Assembly (NCBI RefSeq): GCF_001304615.2
Contig: NZ_CP032683.1
Coordinates: 124,001-188,000 of the forward strand
Length of the DNA stretch: 64,000 nt
Source: Methanosarcina flavescens
GTDB lineage: Archaea > Halobacteriota > Methanosarcinia > Methanosarcinales > Methanosarcinaceae
Direction of reading: 5' to 3'
The position numbers and the translations under genes are program-made. Of this stretch, positions 47,996 through 57,869 are shown piece after piece. How positions within the stretch are numbered: the first letter of the stretch is position 1; every line of letters starts with the position of its first letter. The notes beneath the pieces are model-generated. The model was given only the letters and a program-made list of their open reading frames with translations, had not been told where the DNA came from and did not search any database.

Positions 47996-49546
47996 ATGAA
48001 AAGAAAGGAAGGAATTCTCTTTATTTTGCTAGCTCTCGTTGTACTGGGGGCAGGCTGTACAGATAAAGAACAAAATGAAGAAACTCAAATACTATCTATC
48101 TCGGGTCAGTGGAGTCTTAATAACATTGATCCTCACCAGTCAGGCTATATACCCCAGAGGCTTGGATACGTAGAAACCCTCGTAGGAGTTGACTATGAGG
48201 GAAAAATAATCCCGTGCCTTGCAAGCTCATGGGAAGTTTCAAATGATGGAAAAAAATGGACATTCACACTGAGAGATGGTGTTCGATTCCATGACGGAAC
48301 GCCTCTAACAGCTGAGATAATGAAAAATTCTCTAGAAAGATCCTTTGTTAAGTCAGCAGCAATATTCGGAAAAATTCCAGTAACATCAATTGAGACTCCG
48401 GATAACCAGACATTAGTAATAAACCTTAATTCAACCTTCCCCGCACTTCCTGCTTACCTCTCTAGAGGGGAGAGTGCTGCTCTTGCTCCCGGATCTTATG
48501 ATGGTAATAACAATTTGATAAAACCCATAGGGACCGGACCTTTTATCTTTGAATCCTGGAAACCGGAAGAAGAGGTTATTCTGATCAAAAATCCTGATTA
48601 CTGGGGGCAGGTTGCTTCAGTTGATAAAGTAATATACCGGATAACTCCTGAGGAACTTACAAGAAAGATGCTTCTTGACAGCAAAGATATTCAGATAGCA
48701 ATGATTCTTTCACCTGAGATTGCTGAAAAATATACGGAAGATTCCAATTACAATGTTCTGCAGCAATCAGTTGCTCGTGTGAGAATGATAGCGTTTAACG
48801 CAGAAAAAGAACCTTTTAATGATAAAAGAGTGCGGCAGGCTGTTAACTATGCTATTGACAGGGAAGCAATAGTGAATTATGTCCTGCATGGATACGGAAG
48901 CAATGCAGCAGGGCTTTTCCCACCGGAGTTTTACTGGGCAAATAAGGACATTGCTCCGTATACTTATGACATAGAGAAAGCAAAGACCCTGCTTAATGAA
49001 GCAGGATGGACTGACTCAAATGGAGATGGTATACTTGATAAAAATGGCAAGCCTCTGACGCTCACATTTATCACCTATCCTGAGAGAGCAGAATTGCCGC
49101 CGATAGCTGAGGTAATTCAACAACAGCTTGAGAAAGTAGGTATAAAAACAGAACTTATGGTTCTCAATTACGATGCTGCAAACTCTCTTAGAAACAAGGG
49201 TGAGTTTGACATGTTCCTTATAGGAAGAGGACTGCTTTTCGTACCTGACCCTGACGAGATAATGATGACAGACTACCACTCAAGTGGCACATTAATTGAC
49301 GGCTCCGGAGCATATCGATGGCACAACGACACTGTAGATAAGCTGATAGAACAGGCAAGAGCTACGTCTGACGAAGCTGTCAGAAAAGAATTTTATGATG
49401 AGATCCAGGCAATTATCGTCGAAGAAGCGCCGGTTGCATATCTTAATTATTATGTTAATATCGACGTCACAACCTCGAACATAAAGGGATATCGTCTCCA
49501 TCCTACAGAGTATTCTCTTGATCTTCAGAATGTTTCTATTGCCTGA
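47996..49546 (+). CDS. ABC transporter substrate-binding lipoprotein (SBP_bac_5), transporter 2, 516 aa
   Basis: The N terminus (KRKEGILFILLALVVLGAGC) is a lipoprotein signal with a Cys after LGAG. Family 5 motifs follow: VSNDGKKWTFTLRDGVRFHDGTPLTAEI, IGTGPFIFESWKPEEEVILIKNPDYWG, FNDKRVRQAVNYAIDREAIV and TYPERAELPPIAEVIQQQLE, the last again NikA-like. I start at 47996 (MKRKEG); an ATG three codons upstream is less likely. As the substrate specificity of transporter 2 is unknown, it could import a metal chelate or peptide. Confidence 0.9.
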   Translation: MKRKEGILFILLALVVLGAGCTDKEQNEETQILSISGQWSLNNIDPHQSGYIPQRLGYVETLVGVDYEGKIIPCLASSWEVSNDGKKWTFTLRDGVRFHDGTPLTAEIMKNSLERSFVKSAAIFGKIPVTSIETPDNQTLVINLNSTFPALPAYLSRGESAALAPGSYDGNNNLIKPIGTGPFIFESWKPEEEVILIKNPDYWGQVASVDKVIYRITPEELTRKMLLDSKDIQIAMILSPEIAEKYTEDSNYNVLQQSVARVRMIAFNAEKEPFNDKRVRQAVNYAIDREAIVNYVLHGYGSNAAGLFPPEFYWANKDIAPYTYDIEKAKTLLNEAGWTDSNGDGILDKNGKPLTLTFITYPERAELPPIAEVIQQQLEKVGIKTELMVLNYDAANSLRNKGEFDMFLIGRGLLFVPDPDEIMMTDYHSSGTLIDGSGAYRWHNDTVDKLIEQARATSDEAVRKEFYDEIQAIIVEEAPVAYLNYYVNIDVTTSNIKGYRLHPTEYSLDLQNVSIA

Positions 49547-49595
49547 TATGAGTATTTAACCCAATATACTTTCATTTAAAAGAGTTTGGGTAAGA

Positions 49596-50540
49596 ATGAT
49601 GCGCGCGATTATACTAAACCGTCTGTTTCAAATGATACAGGTTATGATTGGAATTTCTCTTATTACTTTTACAGTAATTTCCCTTTCGCCAGGAGATCCG
49701 GCTGAAATCACACTCAGAGCTACTCTTGGTACCGAGAGTCCACCTAAAGAGGCAGTAGCCAAACTTCATGAAGAGATGGGGCTTGACGATCCCTGGCATA
49801 TCCGCTATCTAAAATGGGCTTCAAGGATTGTACATGGAGACCTGGGATATTCCTATCAGACGAAAAGAAGCACTCTCGATGAAATTGCACATGCTCTGCC
49901 TGTAACCTTCTGTCTTGCCTCATTTTCAATGCTGTTCTCGGCTGTCATAGCTATTCCGCTTGGAATTGCAGCGGCATTGAAGCAAAACGGGCTTGTGGAC
50001 CACCTGTGCAGGCTTGGATCTGTAGTCTGTCTCTCTAGCCCTGAGTATTTTGTTGCTATGATCTTTATGCTCATTGGTGGTGTATATCTGGGGATTCTTC
50101 CGGTTGCAGGAGCAGGAGGAATAGAGCATTTCATCCTCCCCTCACTGGCTCTCTCAGTCAGCCTTATTTCAGTAACAATGCGTATCATGCGGACAAGCAT
50201 GGTTGAAACGCTTGAGCAGGATTATATAAGAACAGCCCGTGCAAAAGGACTTAGCCGTAAAATAGTCATTCAGCGGCATGCTTTAAAGAATGCACTCCTC
50301 CCTGTCCTTATATATATGGGCACCCAGTTCGGATGGATCTTCGGAGGGGCGGTTATGATTGAAAGCATTTTTGCACTCCCAGGACTTGGGAGGCTCCTTG
50401 TGAACTCGGTTTCCTCAATGGACATTATGGTAGTTCAGGGTTGTATGCTTACCTTTGCGGTGATCATAGTGCTTATTAATCTTTTCGTCGACCTTGTTCA
50501 TCTTTATCTTGATCCATCAATCAGGTCTCAGGAAGAATGA
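49596..50540 (+). CDS. ABC transporter permease (DppB/NikB type), transporter 2, 314 aa
   Basis: Standard DppB-type permease: MMRAIILNRLFQMIQVMIGISLITF, the SPGDPAEITLRA motif, six membrane segments and the EAA loop DYIRTARAKGLSRKIVIQRHALKNALLPVL. It lies 49 bases after the binding protein and four bases before the DppC-type gene. No anomaly seen. Confidence 0.93.
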   Translation: MMRAIILNRLFQMIQVMIGISLITFTVISLSPGDPAEITLRATLGTESPPKEAVAKLHEEMGLDDPWHIRYLKWASRIVHGDLGYSYQTKRSTLDEIAHALPVTFCLASFSMLFSAVIAIPLGIAAALKQNGLVDHLCRLGSVVCLSSPEYFVAMIFMLIGGVYLGILPVAGAGGIEHFILPSLALSVSLISVTMRIMRTSMVETLEQDYIRTARAKGLSRKIVIQRHALKNALLPVLIYMGTQFGWIFGGAVMIESIFALPGLGRLLVNSVSSMDIMVVQGCMLTFAVIIVLINLFVDLVHLYLDPSIRSQEE

Positions 50541-50543
50541 TAT

Positions 50544-51422
50544 ATGGAACACTCATATTTTGATGAAAAGCTGGTATTTTCCGGAATGTACAGAGTATGG
50601 GGAGTTTTGCGGAGCAACATAATGCTTACAATTGGAATTTTATTATTTGTTCTCATTTCCATGATGGCCGTAATGGCTCCAGTGATCTCTCCACATGAGC
50701 CTGCAGAGATACACTTTGAAGAACGGTTATCTCCTCCGTCAGCGTCTTTTCCTCTCGGAACCGATCAGTTTGGAAGGTGTATTTTCAGCCGTATAGTGTA
50801 CGGTGCACAGACTTCGCTCTTCATTGCAATCATTTCGACTCTGATCACAGTGTCTGCAGGAATTCTCATAGGGATGTATGCAGGTTATTTCAGCAGATGC
50901 GATGCCTTCCTGATGCGATTGACGGACATCATGCTTGCTTTCCCAAGTATAGTTCTTGCGATTGCGATTGTGGGAGTTATAGGCCCAACTCCTGCAGGAA
51001 TTATTCTTTCTCTTTCCATTTCGGGTTGGGCAAAGTACGCACGAATGATCCGAGGATCTACTCTTTCGCTAAAAAATGGTGGATTCGTTGAAGCAGCCAG
51101 GGCACTTGGCGCTTCTGAGAAATACATTCTTTTCCACCATATTCTTCCCAACAGCTATGGACCTATCATAGAGGTCGCAACACTTGGACTGGGATCCAAG
51201 ATTATTGCAATCTCCGGGCTTGGATTTCTAGGGCTTGGAATCCAGCCTCCCACCCCGGAACTGGGGACAATATTGAAGGATGGACTCGTATATCTACAGA
51301 CTGCTCCGATGATGTCTTTATCTGCAGGTGGCATGATCATGCTGTTTGTCCTTGCTGTAAATCTTATCGGTTCCGAACTGAGATCCATTACTGATCCCAG
51401 ATCTAACACAATAGAACTTTAA
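50544..51422 (+). CDS. ABC transporter permease (DppC/NikC type), transporter 2, 292 aa
   Basis: Standard DppC-type permease with the domain SPHEPAEIHFEERLSPPSASFPLGTDQFGRCIFSRIVYGAQ, six membrane segments and the EAA loop GFVEAARALGASEKYILFHHILPNSYGPIIE. It is the last gene of transporter 2 and converges with the rpoP end of the superoperon. The spacer 51423-51749 holds a 12-base direct repeat (TCTAATACTTCA) but no supported gene. Confidence 0.93.
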   Translation: MEHSYFDEKLVFSGMYRVWGVLRSNIMLTIGILLFVLISMMAVMAPVISPHEPAEIHFEERLSPPSASFPLGTDQFGRCIFSRIVYGAQTSLFIAIISTLITVSAGILIGMYAGYFSRCDAFLMRLTDIMLAFPSIVLAIAIVGVIGPTPAGIILSLSISGWAKYARMIRGSTLSLKNGGFVEAARALGASEKYILFHHILPNSYGPIIEVATLGLGSKIIAISGLGFLGLGIQPPTPELGTILKDGLVYLQTAPMMSLSAGGMIMLFVLAVNLIGSELRSITDPRSNTIEL

Positions 51423-51749
51423 TTCGCAGATATAATTGAGCTTTAATTAGCAGGCAAAAGAAGTTAAAAAGAAATTTTCGGCTCAAAGATGTCGATCTTT
51501 ACTTCCATTGGGAAACATGATCATATAAATTTGGTATTAAGCCATTTCTGGAACTGAACCCAGATAATAAAAATAGAGTTCTATGTATTACCTTGATAGA
51601 GAATGTATATTTTAGAAATTATTTGTTTTTCTGTCTGTCCTACACATCGAATAATTAGATAGTAGGGCTCATGTTCACAGAAGCCCGGTCTTTATCTAAT
51701 ACTTCATCTAATACTTCATTTGCTGGCCGAAGAATTATAAACAAACTCT

Positions 51750-51887
51750 TTATTCGGCCTTAATGCGCTTGATGGTTGTAGGACGCTCTTTTACCAGGAT
51801 TCTGTGCCCGCAGTAGGGACATCTTATGCCTGTGTACTCGTAGTCGATTTCCACTTTCTGCTTACATCGAGTGCATTTGTAACCCAT
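51750..51887 (-). CDS. rpoP: DNA-directed RNA polymerase subunit P (Rpb12-like), 45 aa
   Basis: The short zinc-ribbon subunit of archaeal RNA polymerase. Two CxxC pairs are visible: CTRC near the N terminus and CPYC ([11 protein letters not shown]), followed by [13 protein letters not shown], the typical Rpb12 tail. ATG at 51887 follows AAGGTTGTGG. It is the last gene of the superoperon on this strand, 20 bases after L37Ae. Confidence 0.92.
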   Translation of the reverse strand: MGYKCTRCKQKVEIDYEYTGIRCPYCGHRILVKERPTTIKRIKAE

Positions 51888-51907
51888 ACAACCACAACCT
51901 TACAGAT

Positions 51908-52261
<354 letters not shown>

Positions 52262-52381
52262 TCAGGTCCCTGAGACCCAGCTTCTTAGATTCCATTACCA
52301 CTTATTGCCGTGTACTTAGACCGTAATACTGGCATTTCATATTTATATTTAATTAATCTTACCTGAACCATTCCGGCTAAA

Positions 52382-53173
52382 TCATTCCTGTCTTATCAGG
52401 CCCTCCAGGTAAAGTTCCCTGAGTTCGGCTGCCTTTTCGCGCGCTACCTCGATTGCTTCCAGCACCTCAGCCTCGGTTAAAGGAGCAGAGCCCATTTTCT
52501 GCATGCCTGCAATGGCTCCATCCGAACCTGAGACAACAGTCAGTTTTGTCTCACAAACGGCTTCCTCATCCAGAGAAGGGTCCACCATGAGCTTTGAGCC
52601 TATCTTGGCAAGAGTCACGCCCACTGGAAGTTCTTTCATCGCAAGGGGCACATTCGGCCCGATTCCCTGCTGCTCGTTTGGGACAGTAGTGGTCATAAGA
52701 GCCGCAATAGCAGCGAGACAGGATGCATCAATGAGATTTCCATCGTCATTGAGGACGTGGACATCTATAAAGACGATCCAGACGGATTCTCCAACGGTTA
52801 TGCAAAGCTTCTTTATATCAATTGCGCCTGATTCCCGGATTCCCCTGTCTACAACCCTTGCCATTTCGATTGCTTCTTCTCTAGGTGGACCCGGCTCAAA
52901 CTCGGGGGAAGCAATAGGATTGAGTTCCAGGTTGGTAATAATCACGCCTTCGTCCTGAGAATCCGGAAAAGGAGTTCCTGTCTGAAGCTTGACCCCTACA
53001 AGCACCTGGGTATTTCCCAATGTCACTTTTGCCGAACCCTCAGCTTTTGAGATAACATTCGTCTCGAGCTTGATATCCCTGAAATCTTTAAACCTGCGCC
53101 CGTCCTGGCGTTTTCCCTTAATCATAAGGTTGTAAATGTAGTCCTTCTTAAGTGTGGCAATAATTTCACTCAT
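52382..53173 (-). CDS. rrp42: Exosome complex subunit Rrp42, 263 aa
   Basis: A non-catalytic RNase PH-like subunit of the archaeal exosome core ring. Visible are KGKRQDGRRFKDFRDI, KVTLGNTQVLVGVKLQTGTPFPDSQDEG and the C-terminal AGMQKMGSAPLTEAEVLEAIEVA. It pairs with Rrp41 into a hexameric ring that degrades RNA. I start at the ATG at 53173 with GAGGTGA six bases upstream, overlapping the rrp41 stop by eight bases; an ATG three codons earlier is less well placed. Confidence 0.96.
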   Translation of the reverse strand: MSEIIATLKKDYIYNLMIKGKRQDGRRFKDFRDIKLETNVISKAEGSAKVTLGNTQVLVGVKLQTGTPFPDSQDEGVIITNLELNPIASPEFEPGPPREEAIEMARVVDRGIRESGAIDIKKLCITVGESVWIVFIDVHVLNDDGNLIDASCLAAIAALMTTTVPNEQQGIGPNVPLAMKELPVGVTLAKIGSKLMVDPSLDEEAVCETKLTVVSGSDGAIAGMQKMGSAPLTEAEVLEAIEVAREKAAELRELYLEGLIRQE

Positions 53174-54635
53174 AGTTTTCACCTCTGCTTCCAGATTCAG
53201 AGGGGTCCTTCACTACCTTCCAGGGCCCTTTGCACTCCTCTTCTACGGGCACTTCTTCGGCTTCTACTGCTTTTTCCCTGGATTCGGTTTCAGGCTCGAT
53301 CTCTGGTTCGGATTCAAAAGTTTCTTCTGAAACAGCCTTTTCAATCCCGGCTTCTTCCTCAATCTCAGGTTTTTCTTCAATCTCAGGTTTTTCCTCAATC
53401 TCAGCTTCTTCTTCAATCTCAACTTCTTTCTCAATCTCAGCTTCTTCCTCATTCTCAGGTTTTTCCTCAATCTCAGCTTCTTCTTCAGCAAATTCCTCGG
53501 TCTCAGGCTCGAATTCTGTTTTTTCAGAAACAGTTTCTTCGGGACAAAGTTTTCCGGTCTCCAGAGATTCGGAAACTTCCTCATAAGAAGCCTCAAGAGC
53601 AGCTTTAAACTTAGCTTCATCTTCAAAAGCTTTATCTTCAGCTTCTTCTTCGATTTCTGTTTCAATTACTTCTTCTATAGCTTCCGCTTCTATTACTTCG
53701 GCCTCAGCCTCTTTAATGATCTCTTCGAGTTTTTCGCACTCGGGAGCTTCTTCCTCAACAGCACAGGCTTCAACCGTTTCCTCGGAAAGCTCTTCCTCAA
53801 ACTCCTCGGCTTCCTCAATAATTTCTTCTACAGCCGCTGCTTCCGGAGCGTATTCAAGAGAAGGTTCAGCTTCCACGGCTTCAATTTCAGCCTCTTCTGT
53901 TTCTTCTTCAGGCTCTACGATAGGAGTTTCAAACTTCTTTCTCAGGACTGTCCGCTGGATTTCAAGAATTTCTTTGCAGCCCTTCTTTACAAGTTCAAGA
54001 CCTTTCCTGATTTCTTCGGGAGTGAGATGTCCGTCCATCTGGAGCAGGGTAATATCTCCATCCTGGGTCATTGCAACAGGAAAATCCGCCTCACCATAAT
54101 TATCCTCTTCCTTGTTAAGGTCAAGTACTATCTGCCCGTCAACTTTTCCAAAAGCACAGGAAGTTATCAGGCCCTTCATGGGAATGCCTGCATCGGCAAG
54201 AGCTATGCTTGAGGCATTGATTGCTGCTGTCCTTGTTCCCGCATCAGCCTGAAGCACCTCCACAAAAATATCAATTGCAGTCTTCGGGAAGAGCTCTGTC
54301 ATAATTACCGGTTCAAAAGCTTCCCTGGAAACTTTTGAGATTTCAATGCTCCGTCTGCTTGGTCCGGGTCTTGCACGGTCTTCCACGGAAAAAGAAGCCA
54401 TATTATATCTGTAACGGATAACTGCAGTATCTGAACGCTGTGAACGGCGGGGGTGAGCTTCTCTCGGGCCGAATACACCTACGAGAATTTTATTTTTCCC
54501 CCATTCAAGATAACATGAACCGTCGGCTCTAGAGAGTACGCCGATCTCAATTTTCATGGGCCTGATCTCATCCGCACGCCTCCCATCAAGGCGCAGCCCA
54601 TCGTCAGTGATTAATTTTTCAGGTTTATCACTCAT
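53166..54635 (-). CDS. rrp41: Exosome catalytic subunit Rrp41 with a long acidic C-terminal tail, 489 aa
   Basis: Residues 1-237 are a normal Rrp41: LITDDGLRLDGRRADEIRPMKIE, GPREAHPRRSQRSDTAVIRYRYN, RPGPSRRS and DADAGTRTAAINASSIALADAGIPM; the catalytic acid pair is in LNKEEDNYGEADFPVA (Asp 184). From about 238 to 489 follows a Glu-dominated tail (EEETEEAEIEAVEAEP, then EIEEKPEIEEKPEIEEEAG) with short degenerate repeats, doubling the usual length. The tail is unusual and carries very few basic residues, so it is likely disordered and extended. It may mediate interaction or reflect repeat expansion. Confidence 0.93.
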   Translation of the reverse strand: MSDKPEKLITDDGLRLDGRRADEIRPMKIEIGVLSRADGSCYLEWGKNKILVGVFGPREAHPRRSQRSDTAVIRYRYNMASFSVEDRARPGPSRRSIEISKVSREAFEPVIMTELFPKTAIDIFVEVLQADAGTRTAAINASSIALADAGIPMKGLITSCAFGKVDGQIVLDLNKEEDNYGEADFPVAMTQDGDITLLQMDGHLTPEEIRKGLELVKKGCKEILEIQRTVLRKKFETPIVEPEEETEEAEIEAVEAEPSLEYAPEAAAVEEIIEEAEEFEEELSEETVEACAVEEEAPECEKLEEIIKEAEAEVIEAEAIEEVIETEIEEEAEDKAFEDEAKFKAALEASYEEVSESLETGKLCPEETVSEKTEFEPETEEFAEEEAEIEEKPENEEEAEIEKEVEIEEEAEIEEKPEIEEKPEIEEEAGIEKAVSEETFESEPEIEPETESREKAVEAEEVPVEEECKGPWKVVKDPSESGSRGENYE

Positions 54636-54710
54636 ACTTTAATCTCCAAAAAACTCCTAAAACAACTACTTTACAGAAGCTTTCCTAAAATCCCTCATAA
54701 TATCCGGAAC

Positions 54711-55493
54711 TCAGTTCTTTGGATCCAGCAACACATCGATCTTCCTGTAAATTTCTTCGGAATGATCTTCTTTAGGCAGCTTTACCTCTTCCTTTCCGCT
54801 TTTAAAAAACTTAGCGGGTTTAGATTCTTTCTGTTTGCTCCTTTCATTTTTCAAGAAGTTATAGACCCGATCTGTCAATCCGGAACGCTGGGCTTCGGCT
54901 TCAATCTTCCTGAGAGCCCTGCTTAAAAGCTCCACATCGTCGTCCTTTCCATCGATCCATATTCTACCGTTCTGTCCAACAAAAATGCTGCAGTTTGTCT
55001 CTTTCTTCAGCATTGAGATCATGGAACCGCCATGTCCGATCACACGTGGGACTTTTACAGGCTCAATTTCGACAATATGGCCTGTTTTAAGTTTATGGAA
55101 GTTTGAATCCCGGAGGGCAAGCTCGACTTTCATAGAACTGTCTACATCTTTTACTCTGAGAATTATAGAGTCGCCTACGTCCAGAACTTCGGACATTTCT
55201 TGGGATTGTATTCTTCTAGGATACTCGGATACATGGAACAGGCCGTCATAAGGAGAAGCAATATCCATTATCCAGTTGGATGGCGTAACCGCAATAACGA
55301 CCCCGATCACCACATCATTCACGGAAGGGATATAGGCTCCCGCAAGAGGGATCACTCCAACTTTATCCTCTTTGAGATTTTCAATACCGCAAAACAAAGA
55401 ATAGATCTTGTCGTTCTTGACATAAGTCCCGTATCCGGCTTTTTTAGAATTTTCGGATAGCAGGTCACCAGGGATCACTATTTTTTTATCCAT
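54711..55493 (-). CDS. rrp4: Exosome RNA-binding cap subunit Rrp4, 260 aa
   Basis: Caps the exosome ring and guides RNA. The N-terminal domain (KKIVIPGDLLSENSKKAGYGTYVKND), S1 domain (YIPSVNDVVIGVVIAVTPSNWIMDIASPYDG, RVKDVDSSMKVELALR) and KH domain (VKVPRVIGHGGSMISMLKKETNCSIFVGQNGRIW) are all present. The last 45 residues are a charged Lys/Glu-rich tail. It lies 75 bases upstream of rrp41. Confidence 0.96.
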   Translation of the reverse strand: MDKKIVIPGDLLSENSKKAGYGTYVKNDKIYSLFCGIENLKEDKVGVIPLAGAYIPSVNDVVIGVVIAVTPSNWIMDIASPYDGLFHVSEYPRRIQSQEMSEVLDVGDSIILRVKDVDSSMKVELALRDSNFHKLKTGHIVEIEPVKVPRVIGHGGSMISMLKKETNCSIFVGQNGRIWIDGKDDDVELLSRALRKIEAEAQRSGLTDRVYNFLKNERSKQKESKPAKFFKSGKEEVKLPKEDHSEEIYRKIDVLLDPKN

Positions 55494-55504
55494 CCAACAT
55501 CCTC

Positions 55505-56197
55505 TTATAAAAGTTTAGTTTGAGCCTCTCCCTTTGTAAGATGATTTATAAGAGCGTAAAAATCAGTCTGGACTCCTGCAGGAATTCTTACAACGGCAAT
55601 CCAGGAGCCATCATGCTGCCATTCTTCTTTTGTAATGCTTCCGACTCTGGAAATCTCTCCGTATGCTTTAGGAGCATACTCGGGAGGGATTTTCACAGCA
55701 ATATTGATCTCCTCAAAGCGTATAGGTATAAGCGGGCGAATGGCTTTCATTGTAATATTGACCAGCTGATCCACGCTTTTTAAGGGGTCTATATGCACCT
55801 TTGCTTCTTCCATCGCCCTTTCGATCCGAGCGGGGGGATGCGGTGCTTTTGTCTGGGGGTTTATAGCATTTCTGGAAATGGTATAGATAACTTTTCTCTT
55901 TTTTTCTTCAAGCATGCGTTTTCTCTGATCAGCAGTGAGCTGAAGCTCCCCGCTTTTCAGAATCATGGCAGCAATTTTTAAAGGATCGGTCGTCTCAAAA
56001 GCATTGACAATATCGGACTCTGCTGCTCGATCTCCTCGGTTTGCATCTTCGAAGATAGTTTCAACCGCCAGGATATCTTCAAGGTTTATGTCTTCACCTC
56101 GTTTGTAGGCCAGAGCCCCTTCGGGCTCGACCAGGACCTCGAAGTGTTTGTTGCCTCTCTTGAGCCGTGCAGTCACTGCCTCGTCCAGGGACACCAT
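55505..56197 (-). CDS. sdo1: Ribosome maturation protein SBDS (Sdo1), 230 aa
   Basis: SBDS family protein with the N-terminal FYSH domain ([33 protein letters not shown]) and the conserved [25 protein letters not shown] in the central helical domain. It promotes release of anti-association factor from the large subunit. I start at the ATG at 56197 (MVSLDEAV) rather than 56221, as homologues begin there. It lies eleven bases upstream of rrp4 in the canonical order. Confidence 0.95.
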   Translation of the reverse strand: MVSLDEAVTARLKRGNKHFEVLVEPEGALAYKRGEDINLEDILAVETIFEDANRGDRAAESDIVNAFETTDPLKIAAMILKSGELQLTADQRKRMLEEKKRKVIYTISRNAINPQTKAPHPPARIERAMEEAKVHIDPLKSVDQLVNITMKAIRPLIPIRFEEINIAVKIPPEYAPKAYGEISRVGSITKEEWQHDGSWIAVVRIPAGVQTDFYALINHLTKGEAQTKLL

Positions 56198-56275
56198 TTT
56201 CGAATACCTTCTCCAAAACATTATTTGAGAATCCGAAGATTCTCTGATTACTCACTCTCAAATATTATATAGATT

Positions 56276-57025
56276 TTATTCTTTGCGCTCAGTTTCGCGG
56301 TATTTCGCAAGGATTTGCTGAACATAATTCTCAACTTCTTCAGGAACTAATTTCCTGAATTTCTTATCCTGAAGCGACACAACACCGACCTCAAGGGTAG
56401 ATGCATCAAACTTGCCTTCAGCAGCCCTATAGAGCGCATCCATGCCAAGAAGGATAGCTGCATCCATGTTCATATTTTCCCTGTACTCAGCTTCAAAGAC
56501 CTCAACGACCGCATTTCTGCCTGCTCCGATAGCTGTTGCCTTGTATTCAAGGAGCGCTCCGCTCGGGTCAGTTTCAAAGAGTCTGGGCAGATTGTCATCC
56601 ACGCCTGCAATCAGAAGTGCAGTCCCATACGGGCGAACTCCGCCGTACTGAGTGTAAGTTTGCTTGTGGTCGCAGATTTTCTTGGAGATAACCTCCACAC
56701 CTATGGGCTCGTCATAAGAAACCCTGTTGATCTGCGCTTCTACACGGGCTCTGTCAACAAGGGAGCGGGCATCCGCTACAAGCCCTGAGGTTGCGGCCCC
56801 TATGTGGTCGTCAATCTGGAAAATTTTCTCAATTGACTCAGCTTCCACAAGCCTGCTTGTTATTCGCTTGTCAACCAGCAGCACTACCCCATCGGCTGCC
56901 TTGATCCCCACGGCTGTTGTTCCCCTTTTGACCGCTTCGCGGGCATACTCTACCTGAAAAAGTCTTCCATCAGGGCTGAAAACAGTAATTGCCCTGTCAT
57001 AGCCCATCTGTGGTGCCATCTGCAT
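56276..57025 (-). CDS. psmA: Proteasome alpha subunit PsmA, 249 aa
   Basis: 20S proteasome alpha subunit. The N-terminal gate helix region [27 protein letters not shown] is diagnostic, followed by the usual [20 protein letters not shown] and [20 protein letters not shown]. Lacking an N-terminal Thr, it is non-catalytic; the beta subunit is elsewhere. The start at 57025 has GGAGATACGG upstream. The 840-base gap before it (to the pop5 stop) implies a separate promoter. Confidence 0.96.
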   Translation of the reverse strand: MQMAPQMGYDRAITVFSPDGRLFQVEYAREAVKRGTTAVGIKAADGVVLLVDKRITSRLVEAESIEKIFQIDDHIGAATSGLVADARSLVDRARVEAQINRVSYDEPIGVEVISKKICDHKQTYTQYGGVRPYGTALLIAGVDDNLPRLFETDPSGALLEYKATAIGAGRNAVVEVFEAEYRENMNMDAAILLGMDALYRAAEGKFDASTLEVGVVSLQDKKFRKLVPEEVENYVQQILAKYRETERKE

Positions 57026-57869
57026 ATTCCGTATCTCCCTTAATTTCTATTTTGTATCGTTTTCATCTTCCCGGTAAGAAACCGGTCTTTCTTCCTTTAA
57101 GTATCTCCTATCCGCAGGCTCGTCAGCTAAATCACCGCCTTCCCCAAAAAGGCTTTGGTCAGTGATTTGAACTGCTGTGCGAATATCCCGAAAATTCAGG
57201 ACTGAAAGACTGAAAGTCCCCGACCCATTGTTCAGGTAAGGAAACCGACTTTTGATTTCCTATAACGTATTTCTACCTTATTAGAGTTTTTAACCTTCCA
57301 TTCGGAACTTTCAGTTCTGAAAGAAATTTTCGGACGAAACCTGCGGAAAATACCCCAGTTGCAGGAATTCAAAGGCATTTCTACCCTGCAAAGTATGTTT
57401 CCTGATCTGGATACGCACACTTTAATAGCCTTTTTTAAGTTTTTAAGTCCAATTCCAATGTTAACTAAGTTCGCTAATAAAGTGTATTTACTCGGTTATA
57501 ATGCTTGTGAAACTCCGAGTTTTTCAGCGTTTAAAGCCGGATTTTGAAATCTTTATAGAAAGACTCTAACTTCCACAACATCATTCTATTCGGGTTTCTA
57601 TCTACTTTCCAATCAGACCTGCAGGCGTCCGGATTTGGCTTTCTTGCCAACTGCTTTCCTATCAATCAGTCCTGCCAATCAATATTATACCTGTTACAAC
57701 TAATATACTCATTAATATAGTCATTCATTATAGTATATATTAAACAGCATCCCGATAGTTCATTAAATAGTTTTCTACTGTCTCAAGACCGAAATTTTCC
57801 AAGCCTGACATAAAAATCAGTGACTCCGAAGTTTACTTAATCTGGCTTTCCTGAATTCTGCCTGGCCTA
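57026..57869. other. Non-coding gap inside the superoperon
   Basis: Normally pop5 and psmA are close in this superoperon. Here about 840 bases intervene without a supported gene; a 62-codon minus-strand frame (57232-57420) is basic and has no ribosome binding site. An imperfect palindrome (TTCGGAACTTTCAGTTCTGAA) lies at about 57300-57320. The psmA promoter is expected at the right part near 57080. Confidence 0.4.

Noticed and set aside
53230-53665. Long Ser-rich plus-strand frame and Lys/Leu-rich minus-strand frame opposite the Rrp41 tail
   Set aside because: Both are frame shadows of the Glu-rich coding repeats, without ribosome binding sites.
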